Shown here: positions 1 to 8,242 of the stretch, piece by piece
Position numbering within the stretch: position 1 is the first letter of the stretch
Layout: each line of letters begins with the position of its first letter
Source of the DNA: Anaerolineae bacterium
Lineage (GTDB): Bacteria > Chloroflexota > Anaerolineae > 4572-78 > J111
Assembly (NCBI GenBank): GCA_022071955.1
Contig: JAJVIM010000003.1
Location: 310,001 to 374,000 of the forward strand
Reading direction: 5' to 3'
Length of the DNA: 64,000 bases
Made by a program: the position numbers and the translations under genes
The notes under the pieces: model-generated
Databases searched by the model: none
The model's input: only the letters and a program-made list of their open reading frames with translations
Told to the model about the DNA's origin: nothing

Positions 1-50
1 TTTTTGAAAAAGGTGACCGGCGGCAAATATTTATTGTTGCCGGGCAAATA

Positions 51-74
51 AAAATCGCCCCATCAGGCGATTTT
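51..74. terminator. Bidirectional terminator-like hairpin
   Basis: Nine-base arms aaaatcgcc (51-59) and ggcgatttt (66-74) enclose a six-base loop, with A/T runs on both sides, so the element could end transcription in either direction. It probably closes a gene lying left of the window. A second weaker stem (ggcaa/ttgcc) lies at about 20-43. Confidence 0.5.
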
Positions 75-211
75 GGTGGCTATGTCAACCAACCTTCGAA
101 TTTTAGCCACAAACCAGGCTTTCGTCAAATTTTGCCGGCGGCCACAACGTGGTTTTGACCTTGACAATTTGCGTCAAATGATTAAATTTCTGTCATTCCA
201 ACAAAAAACGG

Positions 212-239
212 TTGACAAAGAAAAATCTAAAAATATACT
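212..239 (+). promoter_or_regulatory. Sigma-70-type promoter of moeA, placing the start at the ATG
   Basis: TTGACA at 212-217 and TATACT at 234-239 are separated by 16 bases. A transcript would begin near 246-247, directly at the moeA ATG at 248, so the message is predicted to be leaderless. This also excludes the in-frame TTG at 212, which lies inside the -35 box. Confidence 0.6.
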
Positions 240-247
240 ACCCTGCT

Positions 248-1525
248 ATGAATATTAATCGCCCCCCAAATGCACTGGTGCCCGTTGAAGAAGCAGTTGA
301 CCGGATATTAGACAAAGTCGCGCCAGTAGAAGCCGAAACAGTACCGTTAACCCGCAGTTTTGGCCGAATCCTGGCCGCACCGGTGACTTCCCCAATTAAT
401 GTGCCGCCCTTTGCCAATTCAGCGATGGATGGCTACGCGATAATTGCATCGGACAGCAGCGGCGCGGCGCGGCAATCCCCGTGCCGGCTAACCGTGGTAG
501 AAAATGTGCCGGCCGGCGAAACGCCATCGTGCACCATTACCCCCGGTACCGCCGCCAGAATCATGACCGGCGCGCCAATGCCGCCCGGCGCAACCGCGGT
601 TATTCGGTTTGAAGAAACCAGCGAATTTTTGCCGGTAGAAGATCTGCCTTCAACCGAGGTGCTGCTGTATAACCCGGTCAATGCCGGCGACAACGTGCGG
701 CTGCCCGGCGAAGACATTAAACAGGGGCAGACTATTCTCAAGCCCGGCCACCGGCTGCGGCCGCAGGATGTTGGCGTTTTGGCCGCCGTGGGGCAGGCTC
801 AGGTGCCGGTTTATCGCCGGCCGCGAGTGGCCATTTTGGCCACCGGCGACGAGCTGGTGGATATTGAGCAGCCGCTCACGCCGGGCAAAATCCGTAACTC
901 CAACGAATACGGCCAGGCGGCGCTGGTTGAAAAGTACGGCGGCGAGCCGGTAATGCTGGGCATTGCCCGCGACACCGTAGCCGATTTGACCGCCAAAATC
1001 AAACAGGGGCTGGCGGCCAATGTCGATCTGTTTTTAACCTCGGCCGGGGTTTCGGTGGGTGATTTTGATATGGTTAAAACTGTGCTGGCCGGCCAGGGCG
1101 AAATGCAGTTTTGGCAGGTGGCCATTAAACCGGGCAAACCGCTGGCCTTTGGCGTGCTGCATCACCGGCGGCCGGTACCGCTGATCGGCCTGCCCGGCAA
1201 CCCGGTTGCCGCGATGGTGGCGTTTGAGGTTTTTGCCCGCCCGGCGATTTTAAAATTGGCCGGCCATACTCGCTGGACCAAATCTTCTGTTTGGGCCAAA
1301 CTGGATGAAGAAGTGACCAACAGCGGCCGGCGGCACTATATGCGGGCCTACTATTATCTGGCAGAAAACGGCGAATACCGGGTAACCACCCGCGACAGCG
1401 GCGTTAAGGTGCAAGGCTCCGGCATCCTCACCTCGATGGTGTGGGCCAACGGGCTGGTGGTCATTCCCGAAAGCATTACTTACCTGCCCGTTGACCACCA
1501 AGTTGAGGTGTGGATACTTGACTGA
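248..1525 (+). CDS. moeA: Molybdopterin molybdenumtransferase MoeA
   Basis: MoeA inserts molybdate into adenylylated molybdopterin, the last step of molybdenum-cofactor synthesis, in the cytoplasm. The 425-residue product has the family length and hallmarks: FANSAMDGYA near residue 56, a SAGVSVGDFD loop near residue 275 (usual form TSGGVSVG) and LPGNPVAA near residue 316, followed by the C-terminal beta domain. The ATG at 248 is chosen because the preceding promoter ends at 239; an in-frame TTG at 212 would extend the product by 12 residues but overlaps the -35 box. The gene stands first on this strand and is followed after 54 bases by a DsbA-like gene. In this window the likely client of the cofactor is the CO dehydrogenase cluster at 22-26 kb; that link is inferred. 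Confidence 0.93.
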   Translation: MNINRPPNALVPVEEAVDRILDKVAPVEAETVPLTRSFGRILAAPVTSPINVPPFANSAMDGYAIIASDSSGAARQSPCRLTVVENVPAGETPSCTITPGTAARIMTGAPMPPGATAVIRFEETSEFLPVEDLPSTEVLLYNPVNAGDNVRLPGEDIKQGQTILKPGHRLRPQDVGVLAAVGQAQVPVYRRPRVAILATGDELVDIEQPLTPGKIRNSNEYGQAALVEKYGGEPVMLGIARDTVADLTAKIKQGLAANVDLFLTSAGVSVGDFDMVKTVLAGQGEMQFWQVAIKPGKPLAFGVLHHRRPVPLIGLPGNPVAAMVAFEVFARPAILKLAGHTRWTKSSVWAKLDEEVTNSGRRHYMRAYYYLAENGEYRVTTRDSGVKVQGSGILTSMVWANGLVVIPESITYLPVDHQVEVWILD

Positions 1526-1579
1526 CAAAGCCTATTTAATTAAACTTGCAGCAATATTTAGCCAACCTAAAGGAACAAA

Positions 1580-2251
1580 ATGTCAAAAAAGCGAACAAGG
1601 ACAGCACCCGTAAAAACCGATAAACCCGCCTTGCAACCCGGCCTGATCATTGGGATTGTGGTCGCCGCCGTACTCATTGTGGCCGGACTGGTATTGCTGG
1701 GCAACTTTAACCAAAGTTCGGCGCCGGTTGACCTGACCGGGTTTCCATCGATGGGCAGCGCCAGCGCCAAAGTGACAATGGTTGAGTACTCGGATTTTGG
1801 CTGTCCCCACTGTCGAGACTATAATCTGGAAAAATTTGACCGCCTTAAGGCTGACTATATCGACAGCGGTAAAATCCGGTATGTGGTTCACCCCTACTAC
1901 CTGGGCAACCCGGAAATTGCAGTCGCCGCCGAAGCAGCCCTGTGCGCCAACGATCAGAACCAATATTTTGAATATGAACACGCGCTGTTTCAAAACCAGG
2001 GGCAGATCACCTACGACCCCAACTCGCTCACCGATTTGGCCGTGAGCCTGGGCCTGGACAGAGATACGTTCCGGCAGTGTTTGTCAGGCCGCAAATATCA
2101 GGGTGAGGTAGAAAATGGCCGCCAGGCGGCCCTGAAACGCGGCGTCAATTCCACGCCGACCTTTTTTGTAAACAACCGGCGGGTCGAAGGGAACCAACCC
2201 TATGATGTGTTCCAGCAAGTGCTCGACCAGGAATTGTCAATTGCCCAATAA
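1580..2251 (+). CDS. Membrane-anchored DsbA-family thiol:disulfide oxidoreductase
   Basis: A 223-residue protein with a basic N-terminus, one membrane segment (about residues 21-42) and an extracytoplasmic thioredoxin-like DsbA domain. The redox motif is CPHC in YSDFGCPHCRDYN (about residues 71-83), and the cis-proline loop is STPTFFVNN near the C-terminus. Proteins of this BdbD/DsbA type oxidise or isomerise disulfides in exported proteins. An additional cysteine pair (ALCAN, RQCLS) lies in the helical insert. The ATG follows an AAAGGA ribosome site. Which partner re-oxidises it cannot be told here; no DsbB/VKOR gene is adjacent. Confidence 0.88.
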   Translation: MSKKRTRTAPVKTDKPALQPGLIIGIVVAAVLIVAGLVLLGNFNQSSAPVDLTGFPSMGSASAKVTMVEYSDFGCPHCRDYNLEKFDRLKADYIDSGKIRYVVHPYYLGNPEIAVAAEAALCANDQNQYFEYEHALFQNQGQITYDPNSLTDLAVSLGLDRDTFRQCLSGRKYQGEVENGRQAALKRGVNSTPTFFVNNRRVEGNQPYDVFQQVLDQELSIAQ

Positions 2252-2299
2252 ACCCTCTCACATTAACGAGCAATCAACCCTATTTTTCGCGAGGTAATT

Positions 2300-2572
2300 A
2301 TGGCCACAAAAATAATTTGTAGAGCAAGTGACTGCATTTTCTGGGAAGACAAACTCTGCACTTCCGAAGAAATTACGTATGACCCGGAAGAAGGCTGCCT
2401 GACCTATGAAGTCCTCGATGATGTCATTGAGCTTGAGGAAGACGACGAGGACGAATGGGAAGATGAAGAATTGATTGATGATGAAGACCTGGGTGAAGAG
2501 GACGACGACCTTTGGGAAGAAGACGACGACTTGTTCCTGGAAGAGGACGACGACGAGAAATGGCGCTTTTAA
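2300..2572 (+). CDS. Small Cys-rich protein with a highly acidic tail
   Basis: A 90-residue protein of unrecognised function. The first 40 residues carry four cysteines in the pattern CRASDC-x8-C-x13-C (ICRASDCIFWEDKLCTSEEI, then EGCLTY), suggesting a small metal site or disulfide knuckle. From about residue 44 onward nearly every residue is Asp or Glu, broken by Trp and Leu, giving an extremely low predicted pI. A GAGG ribosome site precedes the ATG, and there is no signal peptide. The Cys head resembles a compact zinc-binding module, and the tail could bind cations or basic proteins; both ideas are speculative. The gene lies in the same direction as its neighbours, with about 50-100 base gaps. 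Confidence 0.7.
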   Translation: MATKIICRASDCIFWEDKLCTSEEITYDPEEGCLTYEVLDDVIELEEDDEDEWEDEELIDDEDLGEEDDDLWEEDDDLFLEEDDDEKWRF

Positions 2573-2674
2573 GCCGCCCCATTTCACTCAGATAAATGCA
2601 CACTCGGCGAGCCAGGGCCACTACCCCTGGCTCGTTTGCAAATAGGCCATACTATTAAGGAAGACGTGACAAAA

Positions 2675-4666
2675 ATGACCCAACAATCCGTAGATATTCT
2701 ATTAACCAACGGCTGGCTGGTCACAATGGACAGCCAGATGACCGTTTATCCCACCGGCGCCGTAGCCATTAGCGGCAACACCATTGCTGCCGTTGGCCCC
2801 ACCGCCGACATTGAAGCTGCCTACGCCGCCCCCACCGTCATCGATTGCCAGAACTGTATCATCACCCCCGGCCTGATCAACGCCCACACCCACGCCCCCA
2901 TGACTCTGCTGCGCGGCCTGGCCGATGACCTGCGGCTCGATGTGTGGCTGTACGGTTACATGATGCCCGTTGAACGCGAATTTGTGGACCGCAACTTTTG
3001 CTACACCGGCACGTTGCTGGCCTGCGCCGAGATGATCCGCTCCGGCGTTACCACTTTTTGTGATATGTACTACAACGAAGCCGAAGTAGCTCGCGCCACC
3101 GCCGAAGCCGGAATGCGGGCTATTTTGGGCCAGACCATTCTTAAATTCCCCTCGCCCGACGCCTCCAGCTACGACGAAAGCCTGGACTACTGCCGCCGCT
3201 TCATTGAAGAGTGGCTGCACCATCCGCTGATCATCCCGGCGGTAGCGCCGCACGCGCCCTACACCGCCACGCCAGATATGATCAAAAGCTGCGTGGCGCT
3301 GGCCACCGAGTACGATGTGCCGCTACACATCCACATTGCCGAAACCGCGCTGGAACAAAAGAACAGCCTCAAACAATTCAACGTTACCGTGGTGCCGTGG
3401 CTGGACCAGTACGACCTGTTTGACGCCAAAGTTATTGCCGCGCACTGCGTCCATCTGGAAGAAAACGAAATGCACACCCTGCATATTCACAACGCCGGGG
3501 TAGCCCACTGCCCCAGCAGCAACCTCAAACTGGCCAGCGGCGTGGCCCCGGTGCAAAAAATGGTCGATGCCGGCCTGCACGTGGGCATTGGCACCGATGG
3601 CCCGGCCTCGAACAACGACCTGGATATGTTTGAGGAAACCCGGCTGGCCTCGTTTTTGCAGAAAGGCGTTTTTGGCGATCCGACGCTGCTGCCTGCCCGC
3701 GCCACGTGGGCGCTGGCTACCATTGAAGGGGCGCGCGCCCTGCACATCGATCACCTGACCGGCTCGATTGAACCCGGCAAACGGGCCGACATCGCCGTGG
3801 TGGGAGCCAACAACACCCACCAACTGCCTCGCTTTGCCCGCGACCCCGATGGCGTGTACGCCCAACTGGTGTACGCCACCAAAGCCACCGATGTGCGCGA
3901 CGTGCTGGTTGATGGCCGCATGCTGATGCGCAACCGTGAATTATTGTCGCTACACGAAGGTGATGTCATCGCCGAGGCCGGCCGCATTGCCAAACGCATC
4001 GACGCTTTTCTCACCGCCCGCGAAGGCAACATTTTATCCAAACTGCTGGCTATCGGCTCAGACTTTATTCCGCAGGAAACGTTTGAAATCCAGGTCAAAA
4101 TCCGGCTGCCGGAACTCATCGACTTAAACCAGCGGCTAACCCAGGCCGGTTTGCAGCCCTTCCGCACTTCCGTTCGCAAGCAGTACGACACCTACTTCTT
4201 TTTTGATGGCGAAGAGGGCGACCGGCTGCGCTTCCGCGAGGACGAGGTAAAACGCAGCGAACTGGACGAATTTCCGGTGGAAACATTTTACCGGATGACT
4301 CTGATGGGCCCCAGCAAAGAGCGCGAGTTTGAGAATTCGGTGCTACTCAGCCGCGCCCGCTACACCACCTCGGCCAACCACAGTCTGCGTTTTTACCGCG
4401 AATATTTCCAGCCCGTCGCCGAGCGCGAAGTAACCAAACTGCGCTATCGCTGCCACATTATTTTTGAGGATAAAGACTTTGCCATCAATTTGGACCAAAT
4501 CAACGGCGAAGCGCCCCATAATGTTTATTTGGAAATAAAAAGCCGCACCTGGAGCGCCAAAGATGCGGTAGTTAAAGCCGAACTCATCGGCAAACTGCTG
4601 GAGATATTTGGTTTTGCCGCCGATAACCAGTTTAAAATAGAGTACGTGGATTTGACCAATCAATAG
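2675..4666 (+). CDS. Amidohydrolase (MtaD/TrzN-like deaminase) fused to a CYTH domain
   Basis: A 663-residue two-part protein. Residues 1 to about 440 form a metal-dependent amidohydrolase of the 5'-methylthioadenosine/S-adenosylhomocysteine deaminase and chlorohydrolase group: NAHTHAP (metal His 71 and 73), a HIHIAE His, AAHCVHL and GTDGPASNND with the metal Asp. Residues about 450-663 resemble a CYTH (class IV adenylate cyclase/thiamine triphosphatase) tunnel domain: FEIQVKIRLPE (variant of ExExK), YDTYFFF, DRLRFRED, KLRYRC and YLEIKSR. The usual partner length for the amidohydrolase alone is about 430-450, so the fusion is real and uninterrupted in frame. The ATG at 2675 is preceded by AAGGAAGA; the TTG 13 codons upstream has no such site. 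A triphosphate-linked or nucleotide-salvage role is plausible but not shown. Confidence 0.88.
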   Translation: MTQQSVDILLTNGWLVTMDSQMTVYPTGAVAISGNTIAAVGPTADIEAAYAAPTVIDCQNCIITPGLINAHTHAPMTLLRGLADDLRLDVWLYGYMMPVEREFVDRNFCYTGTLLACAEMIRSGVTTFCDMYYNEAEVARATAEAGMRAILGQTILKFPSPDASSYDESLDYCRRFIEEWLHHPLIIPAVAPHAPYTATPDMIKSCVALATEYDVPLHIHIAETALEQKNSLKQFNVTVVPWLDQYDLFDAKVIAAHCVHLEENEMHTLHIHNAGVAHCPSSNLKLASGVAPVQKMVDAGLHVGIGTDGPASNNDLDMFEETRLASFLQKGVFGDPTLLPARATWALATIEGARALHIDHLTGSIEPGKRADIAVVGANNTHQLPRFARDPDGVYAQLVYATKATDVRDVLVDGRMLMRNRELLSLHEGDVIAEAGRIAKRIDAFLTAREGNILSKLLAIGSDFIPQETFEIQVKIRLPELIDLNQRLTQAGLQPFRTSVRKQYDTYFFFDGEEGDRLRFREDEVKRSELDEFPVETFYRMTLMGPSKEREFENSVLLSRARYTTSANHSLRFYREYFQPVAEREVTKLRYRCHIIFEDKDFAINLDQINGEAPHNVYLEIKSRTWSAKDAVVKAELIGKLLEIFGFAADNQFKIEYVDLTNQ

Positions 4667-4693
4667 GCCGGCGACGTGGCCGACAGGTTATCT

Positions 4694-4855
4694 GCCCCTC
4701 ATCCCCCGGCCCCCTTCTACCCTGCGGGTACTTCGTCCCTGAGGGAGAAGGGGGATTTGATTTTTGGTGTCAGTTTGGGGCGGCTTTGCCGCCCCAAACT
4801 GACACCGGATTTTCACTCCCTCCCCCATTTTGGGGGAGGGATGGGGAGGGGGATT
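4694..4855 (-). repeat. Three-hairpin palindromic intergenic element, copy 1 (reverse orientation)
   Basis: This element consists of three adjacent palindromes: a cccccttct/agaaggggg stem, a central long stem (gtgtcagtttggggc at 4767 pairing with gccccaaactgacac ending at 4805), and a ctcccccat/tgggggag stem. It lies between the convergent 3' ends of the amidohydrolase and mtaB genes and could act as their shared terminator. Copies 2 and 3 lie at 21783 and 60690. Confidence 0.8.
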
Positions 4856-4895
4856 TTGTTTTCGTGGTAGGGAAAAACCCAGGCAATCGGGGCTG

Positions 4896-6245
4896 CTACG
4901 CGATGACTCGCAAAACCGGCAGGCCGGTGGAGTTGCCGGCCACACTGGCCGGTAACTGGCCCAGCAGCGCCGCCGGTACAGTGTCCACCAGTTTGGTGGG
5001 GATAACCTGATTGCGCAGGTTGGCCTGCGGGTTGGTTTGGGTTACTACCCGCAAATAATTCCCGGTGAGGCCACTCCACTGCAAGCCAAAGCCATACGGC
5101 TCGTTGCTTTCCCACAGCACCGGCATCTGCCGGCCCACAAACCGCCGCCGAAACGATTCTTCCAGTTGGGCGTTGAGTGTGTGCATGTGCTGGCTGCGCT
5201 GCTGCACCACCGAGTCCGCCACCTGGCCGCGCATTTTGGCCGCGCTGGTGCCGGCCCGCCGTGAATAGCGAAAGACGTGCAGTTTGGCAAACTCAATCTC
5301 GTTGACAAAATTGAGAGACTGCTCAAACTCGGCGTCGGTTTCACCGGGGAAGCCGACAATGATGTCTGTGGTCACCGACAGATCGGGGATGGCGGCGCGG
5401 GCCTCGCGGACCAGTTGCGAAAATTCGGCCTGGCTGGTGCGGCGAGCCATGCGGCGCAGGGTGTCGTCGCAGCCGCTTTGCAGCGGCAAATGCAGGTGGG
5501 GCAGCAGCCGCTCGTTGCGCCACAGCTCAAAAAAGTCGGCGTCCAAATCCCACGGCTCCAGCGATGACAGCCGCAGCCGGGGCAGGTCGGTTTCAGCCAG
5601 AATGGTTTTGACCAGTTGGTACAGCCCGTGCCCGGCCCCCAAATCGTGGCCGTATGAGCCAAGATGCACCCCGCTGAGCACCGCTTCCTGATAGCCCAGT
5701 TCGGCCAGCCGGTTGATTTCGGCGATAACGTCCGGCAGGGGCCGGCTGCGGCCCGCGCCGCGAGCCACCGTCACAATGCAAAACGTGCAGCGATTATCGC
5801 AGCCGTCCTGCACTTTGACAAAGGCGCGGGTGTGGCTGCCGCCGTCATCGAGCGGGGTGTTGGGCAAAAACGCCGCGTCCGGGGCGGGGATGGGGTCGGC
5901 GTCGTGCAGCAGGCCGGCTTCGGCCACCAGTTGCGGCAGCCGGTCTTTGTCTTCGTTGCTCACCACCATGTCCACACCCAGCGCCGCCACCTCCTGCGGC
6001 GAAAGCTGAGCGTAGCAGCCGGTTGCTACCACTGCGGCGTTGGGATTGGCCCGGCGCATCTGCCGGATAACCTGCCGCGATTTGCGGGCGGCCACGTGGG
6101 TTACGGCGCAGGTGTTAAACACGTACAGATCGGCCACATCACCGGGGCCAACCAACCGGTGGCCCGCGCCGGCAAACACGCGGGCCATCTCTTCCACTTC
6201 GCTGATATTTAAACGGCAGCCGATAGAATCTAATCGAATTCGCAT
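4896..6245 (-). CDS. mtaB: tRNA (N6-threonylcarbamoyladenosine(37)-C2)-methylthiotransferase MtaB
   Basis: A radical-SAM methylthiotransferase of 449 residues. The N-terminal UPF0004 domain begins MRIRLDSIGCRLNISE, with further cysteines in FNTCAVT and VATGCYAQ that bind the auxiliary cluster. The radical-SAM cluster motif is DGCDNRCTFC (CxxxCxxC), followed by GAGRSRPL, LSGVHLGSYG and GFPGETDAEF; a TRAM-like C-terminal region follows. The CRLN-type start and missing C-terminal extension favour MtaB over MiaB or RimO. It converts t6A37 to ms2t6A37 in tRNAs reading ANN codons. Its ATG directly follows the TAA of the upstream propeller gene (TAAATG), so the two are translationally coupled. Confidence 0.9.
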   Translation of the reverse strand: MRIRLDSIGCRLNISEVEEMARVFAGAGHRLVGPGDVADLYVFNTCAVTHVAARKSRQVIRQMRRANPNAAVVATGCYAQLSPQEVAALGVDMVVSNEDKDRLPQLVAEAGLLHDADPIPAPDAAFLPNTPLDDGGSHTRAFVKVQDGCDNRCTFCIVTVARGAGRSRPLPDVIAEINRLAELGYQEAVLSGVHLGSYGHDLGAGHGLYQLVKTILAETDLPRLRLSSLEPWDLDADFFELWRNERLLPHLHLPLQSGCDDTLRRMARRTSQAEFSQLVREARAAIPDLSVTTDIIVGFPGETDAEFEQSLNFVNEIEFAKLHVFRYSRRAGTSAAKMRGQVADSVVQQRSQHMHTLNAQLEESFRRRFVGRQMPVLWESNEPYGFGLQWSGLTGNYLRVVTQTNPQANLRNQVIPTKLVDTVPAALLGQLPASVAGNSTGLPVLRVIA

Positions 6246-7907
6246 TTACGGCAAAACACTCATCCGGCTACCGGACCAGTCCGGGCCAACGCCGGCGTTG
6301 GGAATAATCTCTTTCTGGTTTGAGCCATCGATATTCATTTTCCAGATACCCCAATTGCCGCTGCGGGCGCTGCGGAAAATGATTTCGCCGCTGGGGGTAA
6401 ACTCCGGCAGGGTATCGGGGCCGGGCGCGTCGGTCAGCCGGCGCACGTTGCTGCCATCGGCGTTCATGGCGTACAGGTCAACATTGCCACCGTCTTCGCG
6501 GTGAAAAACGATGGTTTTGCCATCGGGCGACCAGGCCGGGAAGGAGTCGTTGCCGCCGGAGGTTAGCTGCACGTGGCCGCTGTCATCCCGGTTAGAGGCC
6601 CAGATACCGGTTTTGCCATCGCGGCCGGACCGGTACACAAACTTCTGGCTGTCGGGCGACCAGTCGCCCTGCTCACCGAGCAGTTCAAAGCGGTACTGCT
6701 GGTTGTCGTTGGTGCCCAAAAAGTAAATGCGGTAGCTGCCGCTGGGTTTGGCATCAAACGCAACCATTTTGCCATCGGGCGAAACGTTGGCCCAACGGGC
6801 CGTGCCAAATTTCCAGTCGTTGCCCTGGTAAAGCTGCACCTGCTCGACGGTGGTGGGCACGGGTGACATATCAATGGCGACAATGCCGTTGCTGACGCCA
6901 TCAAACACAAATTCGCGGCCATCGGGCAAAACCTGGCGGTCAATGCCTTCTTCGCCAAAGAAGAAGATGGTGCCGCCATCGGGCGTCCACGAGGGGCCGG
7001 CGGCCCGGCCCAAAATGTACTGCTCGCTGCCGCCATTGGTATCGCCAATGTAAAGCAGGTGCTTGCCGCCATCCCACTTGGTGTAGGCCAGTTTGTAGGT
7101 TTTTGCTACCGGGCGCGGCGTGGGCGCAACGGTGGGCGACGCCTCAACGGTGGGGGTGGGGGTGTCGGTGGCGGCGGCGCTTTCCGGCGTTGGCGTGGCC
7201 GAAGCCGACGCATCGGCTACCGCGGCCGTATCGCCCACAATGGTGAACGAGTCGGTGGCCAGCAGTTCGCCATCAACGTAAAGTTCCAGCGTCCATTCAC
7301 CGGGCGACAGCGGATCGCCGCCGGCATTGACAAAATAATCAAACACGCCGGCGCTGTCGCCGGACCAGGTTTCTGAACTGCGCAGCATTTCTTCGCCGTC
7401 CAGATACCACACCCGTTCCCACGTGGTCTCCGGCGAAAAACCGCTGTATTCAAAAATGGCGTGAACTTCGGTCACGTCGCCCTCAAATTCCGTGCCGGGA
7501 TTAACCGGCTGGTTGTCGCCGGTAACGCCCGTGGCAAACGTAACGCTGCTGATAGCCGGCACTGCCGGGGTAGGCGTATCGGTGGGGGCCGGCGTTGCGG
7601 TCGGGGCTTCGGTAGGTGTTTCAACAACCGCCGCGATGGGGGTGGCTGTTGGCTCCTCAACAACGGTCACTTCGGTGGGAAAGGTGCCGTCGCTGCCGGG
7701 CAGCCCGGCCATAATTTCGTTGACCTGATCCCGCACCAGAAAATAGGCGCCGCCCACTGCCAGCAATGCGCACAACAGCAACAGGCAGCCAACGCCGCCA
7801 ATAATCAACAGCGGGTTCCGGCCTTTTTTGGGGGGTTCGGGCGACGGCGCTCCGGTCAGCCCCTCAGCGCCTCGAGATGTCATGATAGTTTGATCGTTAT
7901 CAGCCAC
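6246..7907 (-). CDS. Membrane-anchored TolB/WD40-like beta-propeller protein
   Basis: A 553-residue surface protein. A short cytoplasmic head is followed by a membrane segment (about residues 32-55, LLIIGGVGCLLLLCALLAVG), a Thr/Pro-rich spacer, a beta-rich module of about 100 residues, a second TPTP linker, and a C-terminal propeller of PD40 repeats (SWTPDGGTIFFF, SPDGKMVAFDAK, SPDSQKFVYRSG, SPDGKTIVFHRE, TPSGEIIFRSA). I chose the GTG at 7907 because AGGAGG lies five bases upstream; the frame stays open further left into repeat DNA but without a start site. Such proteins usually bind peptides, glycans or other exported proteins. Its coupling to mtaB has no obvious functional meaning. Confidence 0.85.
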   Translation of the reverse strand: MADNDQTIMTSRGAEGLTGAPSPEPPKKGRNPLLIIGGVGCLLLLCALLAVGGAYFLVRDQVNEIMAGLPGSDGTFPTEVTVVEEPTATPIAAVVETPTEAPTATPAPTDTPTPAVPAISSVTFATGVTGDNQPVNPGTEFEGDVTEVHAIFEYSGFSPETTWERVWYLDGEEMLRSSETWSGDSAGVFDYFVNAGGDPLSPGEWTLELYVDGELLATDSFTIVGDTAAVADASASATPTPESAAATDTPTPTVEASPTVAPTPRPVAKTYKLAYTKWDGGKHLLYIGDTNGGSEQYILGRAAGPSWTPDGGTIFFFGEEGIDRQVLPDGREFVFDGVSNGIVAIDMSPVPTTVEQVQLYQGNDWKFGTARWANVSPDGKMVAFDAKPSGSYRIYFLGTNDNQQYRFELLGEQGDWSPDSQKFVYRSGRDGKTGIWASNRDDSGHVQLTSGGNDSFPAWSPDGKTIVFHREDGGNVDLYAMNADGSNVRRLTDAPGPDTLPEFTPSGEIIFRSARSGNWGIWKMNIDGSNQKEIIPNAGVGPDWSGSRMSVLP

Positions 7908-7984
7908 AACTTCCTCCTTTAAAATAAGTGCGGTGGGTTTGTTTGGTGAATGATGAGTTTCCCATAGGGGGCCTTTGGCTCTAA

Positions 7985-8080
7985 GTTCGTATTGCGTGTT
8001 GCGTAAAACGTAATGCGTAATCCGTAAAACGCCATTCGCTATTCGCTGATTCGCCGACTCGTTCATTTGCAATTCGCAAC
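7985..8080. repeat. Heptamer tandem repeat tract
   Basis: Degenerate seven-base units run in tandem (ttcgtat, tgcgtgt, tgcgtaa, aacgtaa, tgcgtaa, tccgtaa, then ttcgcta-type units). It lies upstream of the propeller gene and the glmS leader. Tracts with the same period but different words occur at about ten other intergenic sites in the window. Confidence 0.7.
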
Positions 8081-8156
8081 ACAGGATAGCATTTTGGATG
8101 GTCTTAGTCAAGTGACTTGTAGCAACTCCGGCAGTAAATTCTAACCAAATTATGGG

Positions 8157-8185
8157 TTGTAGCGCGCCCGAATATCGGGTATAAT
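8157..8185 (+). promoter_or_regulatory. Sigma-70-type promoter of the glmS leader
   Basis: TTGTAG at 8157-8162 and a consensus TATAAT at 8180-8185 are 17 bases apart. Initiation near 8192 would give about 50 nucleotides before the ribozyme cleavage site, and a total leader of about 600 nucleotides before the glmS ATG. Confidence 0.65.
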
Positions 8186-8242
8186 GGGTCAACTTTAAAT
8201 TGAGGAGGTGAGCCGGCCAGATAAATATAACCGGGGCAAACA

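Noticed and set aside
212..247. TTG start extending MoeA by 12 residues
   Set aside because: It lies within the -35 box of a good promoter whose start point falls at the ATG.
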